Shown here: positions 5,838-9,335 of the stretch, one piece after another
Layout of the letters: each line of letters begins with the position of its first letter
Position numbering within the stretch: position 1 is the first letter of the stretch
NCBI GenBank assembly: GCA_016210395.1
Contig: JACQUI010000313.1
Location: 1 to 9,335, forward strand
Origin: Chloroflexota bacterium
GTDB lineage: Bacteria; Chloroflexota; Dehalococcoidia; Lucifugimonadales; JACPCL1
DNA length: 9,335 nt
Direction of reading: 5' to 3'
Notes under the pieces: model-generated
The model's input: the letters and a program-made list of their open reading frames with translations, nothing else
Databases searched by the model: none
Told to the model about the DNA's origin: nothing
Program-made: the position numbers and the translations under genes

Positions 5838-6074
5838 ATGGCTGCCAAAGCGCGTCAGAAGGCTCCCAAAGTTGCCGCGCACAATGAACCGGAAGGTGAG
5901 CCTGCATCCTTGCGAGAGACAGTAGCCCCTCTAGAGCAAGAAGTGGCGCATCTGACGACGCAATCCGCTATGGAAGACGTTATCGTCCTTCGCAGCATCA
6001 ACAGGGAGCAATCAAGTAACGAGAGATTAGGAGCACCCGTCTGGAACCAATTGAATATGCCCGAAAGATCGTAG
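5838..6074 (+). CDS. small uncharacterised ORF before rsfS
   Basis: This encodes a possible 78-residue protein of unknown function. It is hydrophilic, with a basic N-terminus (MAAKARQKAPKV) and a short heptad-like stretch (LRETVAPLEQEVAHLTTQ) that could form a small coiled coil. There is no signal peptide or membrane segment. GGAGG stands 4 bases before the ATG, which is closer than usual. TAAGAT (5800-5805) could be a -10 box, with GTGACG 18 bases upstream. Its end overlaps the proposed rsfS start by 34 bases in another frame, so the two may be translationally coupled. It is less GC-rich than mnmA. It may be a non-coding leader; coding status is not proven. Confidence 0.4.
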   Translation: MAAKARQKAPKVAAHNEPEGEPASLRETVAPLEQEVAHLTTQSAMEDVIVLRSINREQSSNERLGAPVWNQLNMPERS

Positions 6075-6385
6075 ACGTGGCCGCTGACAAGCAGGCCACA
6101 GACATTCTGCTGCTGGACATCCGCAACGTGGGGACGTTTACGGACTACTTCGTCATCATGACCGCGGATAACCGCCGCCTGATGCGCGCGCTCCAGGAGG
6201 ACGTAGTGGAGGCGGTGGAGAAAGCAGGCGCGGCGCTACATCATGTGGAAGGCACGCCGGACGCCGGGTGGCTGCTGCTGGACTTCGGCGACGTGATCGT
6301 GCACCTGTTCGCGCCGGAGGAGCGGGCGTACTACGCCCTGGAGGAGCTGTGGGCAAAAGGGCAGCAGGTGGTGCGAATCCAGTAA
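6041..6385 (+). CDS. rsfS: ribosomal silencing factor RsfS (YbeB/Iojap family), CTG start
   Basis: RsfS binds ribosomal protein L14 (uL14) on the large subunit and blocks joining with the small subunit when nutrients are short. The product is 114 residues, a normal length. Family hallmarks are DILLLDIRNVGTFTDYFVI (21-39), the GWLLLDFGDVIVHLF strand pair (76-90) and YYALEELW (97-104). The family usually begins about ten residues before VDVAADKQATD. The matching residues EPIEYARKIVDVA are encoded upstream of the first GTG (6077) with no ATG or TTG available in frame. A CTG at 6041, 7 bases after AGGAG (6029-6033), gives exactly that N-terminus, so I take it as the start. An in-frame TAA at 6017 excludes a much longer protein. 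ATT at 6026 is the only other rare start in reach, and it overlaps the AGGAG. Confidence 0.93.
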   Translation: MEPIEYARKIVDVAADKQATDILLLDIRNVGTFTDYFVIMTADNRRLMRALQEDVVEAVEKAGAALHHVEGTPDAGWLLLDFGDVIVHLFAPEERAYYALEELWAKGQQVVRIQ

Positions 6386-6412
6386 AACGGGGCCCGAAGA
6401 CGTTCGTTTGTT

Positions 6413-6442
6413 CGTAGGGGCGCAGCATGCTGCGCCCCTACG
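6413..6442. repeat. perfect 30-base palindrome, GTAGGGGCGC family, copy 3
   Basis: The 30 bases read the same on both strands: CGTAGGGGCGCAGCA then TGCTGCGCCCCTACG. It begins 27 bases after the rsfS stop codon, in the gap between convergent rsfS and ndk. It shares GTAGGGGCGC and GCGCCCCTAC with the palindrome at 3237-3264. A plausible mRNA end structure, without a T-run. Confidence 0.85.
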
Positions 6443-6507
6443 TTTGCGTCAGTACAAGTCTTGTCGAAATCGCAGGGCGTGCCCACATTCCAAGACACCC
6501 TCCATGC

Positions 6508-6524
6508 CATGCTGCGCCCCTACG
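6508..6524 (+). repeat. half copy of the 6413-6442 palindrome
   Basis: CATGCTGCGCCCCTACG repeats exactly the right-hand part of the palindrome (6426-6442), 82 bases further on. The left arm is missing. The surrounding 6443-6596 stretch holds no convincing gene; one plus-strand frame is open, but it includes this repeat and runs into ndk antisense. Confidence 0.6.
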
Positions 6525-6596
6525 CCGTTCACCCACACGCTCGTGCCATTTATGATGCGGTGGCGGAAGCGGCCGTTCCTGCCAGAGATACTTACG

Positions 6597-7049
6597 CTAC
6601 GACTCCAGGATCCATGGGTCGTTGGCGCGCGAGTAGGACAGGATCTCCGAATCGCGGAAGAAGATGGCGATCTCGCGCTTGGCCGAGTCTACGGCGTCGG
6701 ACCCGTGGATGAGATTGCGCCCGATGTCAATGGCGAAGTCGCCCCGGATGGTGCCGGGGGCCGCCTTTGCCGCGTTGGTCTCGCCCATGGTGTTGCGGAC
6801 GATGGCCACGGCGTCCTTGCCTTCCAGCACCATGGCCACAAGCGGGCCGGACGTGATGAAGCCGACCAGCCCTGGGAAAAAGCCCTTGCCGACGTGGGCC
6901 TCATAGTGGCGGTGCGCCAGGGCCTGGTCCATCTGCATGAGCTTCATTGCGGCGATCTTCAGGCCGCGCGCTTCCAGGCGAGCGATGATCTGGCCGACCA
7001 GGCCGCGCTGGACGGCGTCAGGTTTGAGGAGGACAAGGGTGCGTTCCAT
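6597..7049 (-). CDS. ndk: nucleoside diphosphate kinase
   Basis: Ndk moves the terminal phosphate of ATP to other nucleoside diphosphates through a phosphohistidine and so balances NTP and dNTP pools in the cytosol. The protein has 150 residues, a typical length. Its N-terminus MERTLVLLKPDAVQRGLVG is the family start, with K9 in the conserved KPDAVQR. The catalytic histidine is H115 in NLIHGSD. GPLVAMVLEG (68-77), RNTMGETN (85-92) and GTIRGDF (99-105) are further hallmarks. The ATG at 7049 has GGAG 5 bases upstream. It is a single leftward gene, convergent with rsfS and divergent from the antitoxin gene, so probably transcribed alone. Confidence 0.97.
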   Translation of the reverse strand: MERTLVLLKPDAVQRGLVGQIIARLEARGLKIAAMKLMQMDQALAHRHYEAHVGKGFFPGLVGFITSGPLVAMVLEGKDAVAIVRNTMGETNAAKAAPGTIRGDFAIDIGRNLIHGSDAVDSAKREIAIFFRDSEILSYSRANDPWILES

Positions 7050-7081
7050 GAAGGCTCCGTTCTTCGTAAAGTGTTCGGACT

Positions 7082-7110
7082 ATTATGGCACAAGGCTTGC
7101 ACGCGGGAAA
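7082..7110 (-). promoter_or_regulatory. candidate ndk promoter
   Basis: On the minus strand, CATAAT (7087-7082) matches five of six -10 bases. TTTCCC (7110-7105), 17 bases upstream, is a weak -35. Transcription would start near 7075, about 25 bases before the ndk start codon. Confidence 0.35.
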
Positions 7111-7291
7111 CGTGTCCGTCGCGCGAAGCCACGGGGAGCGTCCGAGTTCGTCGGCGCCCAACTGAGCGCGTAGTGGGACCCGAGCTTCTGCGATAGCTGC
7201 TTGTACTGGACAGAACATTTGTGTTATTCTGAAGACGGCCTGACATGTGACAGCGCCTCTTGACAAACCGCTGGCATCACGTGAAAGGGTG

Positions 7292-7300
7292 TGCTACATT
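7292..7300 (+). promoter_or_regulatory. candidate extended -10 promoter for the toxin-antitoxin pair
   Basis: TGCTACATT fits an extended -10 (TGn followed by TANNNT). It would give a leader of about 55 bases before the ATG at 7364. No good -35 is present at 17 bases. The palindrome TCACGTGA lies just upstream, where a repressor could act. Confidence 0.3.
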
Positions 7301-7363
7301 TGCCTTACGTGCGCTGAGATTCTGAACTGTATTGCGAAGAAGCCACTATGACAGGAGTGGACC

Positions 7364-7927
7364 ATGCGACGCACCAAACCATTTCGGTTTCCGTACGACG
7401 AGGAAAAGCTTCGAGAAGCGATCATCTATGTTGCCTTGAGCAGCAAGGCTGATGCTCTTTTTGGGGCCGTGAAACTGAATAAGATTCTCTACTATGCCGA
7501 CTTCGCTGCCTACCGCCGCCTGGGACAGCCCATCACCGGAGCATCTTACCAGAAACTGGCCGAGGGACCTGCTCCAAAGCAGATGCTCCCGATCCGGCGC
7601 ATGATGGTAGATGCGGGCGACATCCGCATTGAAGTGCGGCCCTATTTCAGCGGCGTGCAGCACAGATTGGTCGTTGAACCTCACATCGCCAAGGACTTCG
7701 CACCTCGGCGCCTTTCTCCCAAGGAGATCGAAATCCTGGATGAGGTCATTCAGGCTATGTGGCATATGACTGCTCGAGAGGTCTCAGATTACTCACACCG
7801 CGAACCAGGCTGGCTTGTCACCAATGTCGGGGACACTATTCCTTATGAGACCGCCTGGCTGTCTGGCGATACCCCTAGTCAAGAGGCCGAAGAGTACGGG
7901 AGGCGCCTGGTTGGCCTCCCTATCTAG
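7364..7927 (+). CDS. Panacea/SocA-like (DUF4065) antitoxin
   Basis: This 187-residue protein carries the Panacea domain, formerly DUF4065 and also called the SocA antitoxin domain. Typical motifs are VKLNKILYYADFAAYRRLG (36-54), KLAEGPAPKQML (64-75) and, near the end, REVSDYSHREPGWLV (138-152). Panacea proteins neutralise many unrelated toxins by direct binding; Caulobacter SocA instead delivers its toxin SocB to ClpXP. No helix-turn-helix is evident, so it may not repress its own promoter. The ATG at 7364 has AGGAG 6 bases upstream. The downstream small gene overlaps it by 17 bases in another frame, the usual sign of a coupled antitoxin-toxin pair. The region is less GC-rich than the housekeeping genes around it, which fits acquisition by transfer. 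The family assignment is strong; its role as an antitoxin is inferred from family and context. Confidence 0.88.
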   Translation: MRRTKPFRFPYDEEKLREAIIYVALSSKADALFGAVKLNKILYYADFAAYRRLGQPITGASYQKLAEGPAPKQMLPIRRMMVDAGDIRIEVRPYFSGVQHRLVVEPHIAKDFAPRRLSPKEIEILDEVIQAMWHMTAREVSDYSHREPGWLVTNVGDTIPYETAWLSGDTPSQEAEEYGRRLVGLPI

Positions 7928-8192
7928 CTTTGAGGATGGCTATGACGTAAAGGAGGGTGACGGCTTCTTGAACGAGGTGAAAGAAGCCGTAGAAGGGGAT
8001 TTACCTCGATGGGACGAGGTCATGGCGGGGGTTGATTTTGCTCTGAGTAAGAACCCGTACATGGCTGGCGTTCGCATTGGTAATAGCGATTTCTATTACA
8101 GGCAACTGAATACCACACCTATGCTGGTCATCTACTACACGGTGGAGGAGAACGTTGTCGTCCTCAGGCACGTTCTTCGTATTGACTCATAG
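7911..8192 (+). CDS. small RelE/ParE-like protein, probable toxin partner of the Panacea protein
   Basis: This 93-residue protein follows and overlaps the Panacea antitoxin. The order of elements fits the RelE/ParE fold: a helical front part (FLNEVKEAVEGDLPRWDEVMAGVDFALSKNP, 19-49), then GVRIGNSDFYYRQL and the strands MLVIYYTVEENVVVLRHVLRID (71-92). RelE relatives cut mRNA on the ribosome and ParE relatives poison gyrase; which applies here cannot be told. I see R55, Y62, Y63, R64, R86 and R90 as candidate functional residues. The start is inferred as TTG 7911, because GGGAGG (7898-7903) lies 7 bases upstream. TTG 7968, with AGGAGG 11 bases upstream, is an alternative that would cut 19 residues. 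The RelE/ParE call rests on pattern only and is moderately sure; being the toxin follows from the gene arrangement. Confidence 0.7.
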   Translation: MASLSSFEDGYDVKEGDGFLNEVKEAVEGDLPRWDEVMAGVDFALSKNPYMAGVRIGNSDFYYRQLNTTPMLVIYYTVEENVVVLRHVLRIDS

Positions 8193-8213
8193 GAAGGAGT
8201 ATTGGCGCCACAC

Positions 8214-8255
8214 GCACACGCGAAGCGGCAGGCCAGTGGCCTGCCGCTTCGTGCG
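8214..8255. terminator. strong hairpin between convergent genes
   Basis: CGAAGCGGCAGGCC (8221-8234) and GGCCTGCCGCTTCG (8238-8251) are perfect arms around AGT. Outer ACGCA and TGCGT extend the stem across a 4-base bulge. It lies between the stops of the RelE-like gene (8192) and the CapA-like gene (8273). It is probably a bidirectional terminator or transcript barrier, although no T-run follows on either strand. Confidence 0.6.
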
Positions 8256-8272
8256 TAGACGCATGTTGTTTG

Positions 8273-9335
8273 CTACAGCTTCACAGCAGCCGTATTGCCG
8301 GTGATCCTGATGTCGGTGCCAAAGGGCTTGGAGAACGTCTGGAACCGCTCCAGGATCTCCTTGGCCTCCGCGCCGTCGGCCAATAGAGGTCGGCCCTGCT
8401 GAGAGCGGGGCCGGCCAAAGCCCAGGTCTACCGGGTACAGCTTGATCTCCGCCAGCTCATGGTTCTTGAAGGTGATGAGCGGGACAGTGCTCTGCCAGCG
8501 GATGGCCTGCACGCTCTGGCCCCGGGTGGGCTTGCGGTCGGCGGTGTAGCCGGCGCGGCCGTCGTAGAAGTCGGCGGGAGTGGCGTCCCAACCCAGGCCC
8601 TGCCGCTCGATGTTGTCCTGGGGCACCAGCTCTACGGTGTCGTTCTCCAGGATGAAGTCGCCCAGGGCGTAGAAGATGGGGCGGCCTTTGTAGATCTCCA
8701 TACCCCGGTCCTGGTGGGGGCCGTGGCCGATGAACGCATGGGCGCCCGCGTCTATGACGGCGTGGGCCAGCTCTTTGATGTGGTCGCCGGGATCATTGGC
8801 CGTTGCGCCGCCCTCGTGGTTGTGGATGGTGAAGACGACCCAGTCGGCCATGCGGGCCGCATCGCTCACCGCCCGGACGTTGCGGGCCAGGTCCAGCTTG
8901 TTGATGACGGAGTGCTTCTCATAGGCCTCGCCCAGGACAAAGCGGGAGAAGGCGTCCTCCTCGTACTGCCAGTGGTCCATGAGCAGGACTTCGGTATCCG
9001 AAGGAGCGCCGCCGCCGAAGACTGCGGCCCGCTCCCGGGCCTGATGTGTCCAGCCCAGCTTGTCGGCGACCTTTTTCAGCGCGTCGAAGCCTTCCCGTTC
9101 CACGACCCAGTGCTGCTGCCAGCGGATGAAGTTGGAGCCTGGCCGACCTTTGATGTCGCGGCGCGCCTCTCCCGCCCTACCCGCGATAGGCCCGGAGCTG
9201 GTTGCCGCCACCATGGCAAAGCGGCCCTTGGGGGTGTCAATGTAGGTTGGCCTGGAGGCCTCGCCCATGTGCTCGCCCGTGCCGGCATGGGGCATACCGT
9301 ACTGGTCCATGTAGGCCAGGTTGGTGAGCACGCCG
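8273..9335 (-). CDS. CapA-family metallophosphatase-like protein, N-terminus outside the window
   Basis: The last 353 residues are present; the frame is open to the window edge, so the N-terminal metal-binding part is not seen. The visible part begins in the mid-domain helix (NLAYMDQYGMPHAGTGEHMGEA), where CapA proteins have a leucine-rich segment followed by aG-aG and EA. Conserved CapA/PGA_cap motifs follow: VVFTIHNHEGG (residues 165-175 of the visible part), AGAHAFIGHGPHQDRG (195-210) and GRPIFYALGDFI (216-227). The family belongs to the calcineurin-like phosphoesterase superfamily. CapA (PgsA) itself takes part in poly-gamma-glutamate capsule synthesis, but many CapA-family proteins, especially those without capsule genes nearby as here, have unknown substrates. 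It is convergent with the RelE-like gene. Whether it has a signal peptide cannot be seen. Confidence 0.85.
   Translation of the reverse strand, partial: GVLTNLAYMDQYGMPHAGTGEHMGEASRPTYIDTPKGRFAMVAATSSGPIAGRAGEARRDIKGRPGSNFIRWQQHWVVEREGFDALKKVADKLGWTHQARERAAVFGGGAPSDTEVLLMDHWQYEEDAFSRFVLGEAYEKHSVINKLDLARNVRAVSDAARMADWVVFTIHNHEGGATANDPGDHIKELAHAVIDAGAHAFIGHGPHQDRGMEIYKGRPIFYALGDFILENDTVELVPQDNIERQGLGWDATPADFYDGRAGYTADRKPTRGQSVQAIRWQSTVPLITFKNHELAEIKLYPVDLGFGRPRSQQGRPLLADGAEAKEILERFQTFSKPFGTDIRITGNTAAVKL

Larger units (their letters stand above)
7050..7363. other. 314-base divergent intergenic region between ndk and the Panacea gene
   Basis: No gene is visible here. It must hold the promoters for ndk (leftward) and the toxin-antitoxin pair (rightward). 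Besides the two candidate promoters listed separately, I see TTGTAC (7201-7206) with TATTCT (7225-7230) 18 bases on, a perfect TTGACA at 7260-7265 with no good -10 at normal distance, and the short palindrome TCACGTGA (7277-7284), which could be an operator. The composition becomes less GC-rich from about 7200 onward. Confidence 0.5.

Noticed and set aside
6461..6712. Plus-strand open frame between rsfS and ndk, beginning TTG and containing TFQDTLHAMLRPYAVHPHARAIYDAV
   Set aside because: The middle part looks protein-like, but it includes the half palindrome at 6508-6524, has no ribosome binding site and turns into ndk antisense sequence. A degraded gene remnant remains possible.
7260..7288. 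Perfect TTGACA -35 box upstream of the Panacea gene
   Set aside because: No -10-like hexamer lies 15-19 bases downstream, so on its own it does not make a convincing promoter.

Overview
The window is a stretch of GC-rich bacterial chromosome, probably from a Chloroflexota (Dehalococcoidia- or SAR202-like) organism. That assignment is an inference from the unusual domain fusions, the paired FmdB-type zinc-ribbon genes and the many GTAGGGGC and TTCGACA(A/G)GCTCA intergenic palindromes; there is no rRNA or marker gene in the window to prove it. I found 12 well to moderately supported coding regions, plus one possible 3' gene fragment at the left edge. I saw no tRNA, rRNA, CRISPR array or transposase gene.

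Left part (1-2600): a leftward run of four genes. In transcription order these are two FmdB-like zinc-ribbon proteins (2591-2247, then 2107-1757), a fusion of a ClpC-type N-terminal double repeat to thiamine-phosphate synthase ThiE (1598-462), and a 92-residue protein of unknown function (373-95) with its own ribosome binding site and a perfect TATAAT box. The gaps after the two fmdB genes hold diverged copies of one hairpin-containing repeat.

Centre (2600-6400): a RimI-like acetyltransferase (+) diverges from fmdB, and a nearly symmetrical ATTGTAC/GTATACAAT element could serve as promoter in both directions. Next come two leftward genes, mnmA (tRNA 2-thiouridylase) followed by an RNase HII-YraN fusion. 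On the plus strand there is a small uncharacterised ORF overlapping rsfS (ribosomal silencing factor), which appears to start at a CTG codon.

Right part (6400-9335): ndk (-), then a visibly less GC-rich insert carrying a two-gene module. This module is a Panacea/SocA-like (DUF4065) antitoxin overlapped by 17 bases by a small RelE/ParE-like protein, a probable toxin-antitoxin pair. A strong hairpin separates it from a convergent CapA-family metallophosphatase gene that runs off the right edge.

Most genes are housekeeping (RNA quality, tRNA modification, ribosome control, nucleotide balance, thiamine). The features most worth a second look are the Clp_N-ThiE fusion, the Panacea/RelE-like pair, the RNase HII-YraN fusion, the bidirectional promoter with a leader hairpin, and three related palindromes placed just after stop codons.
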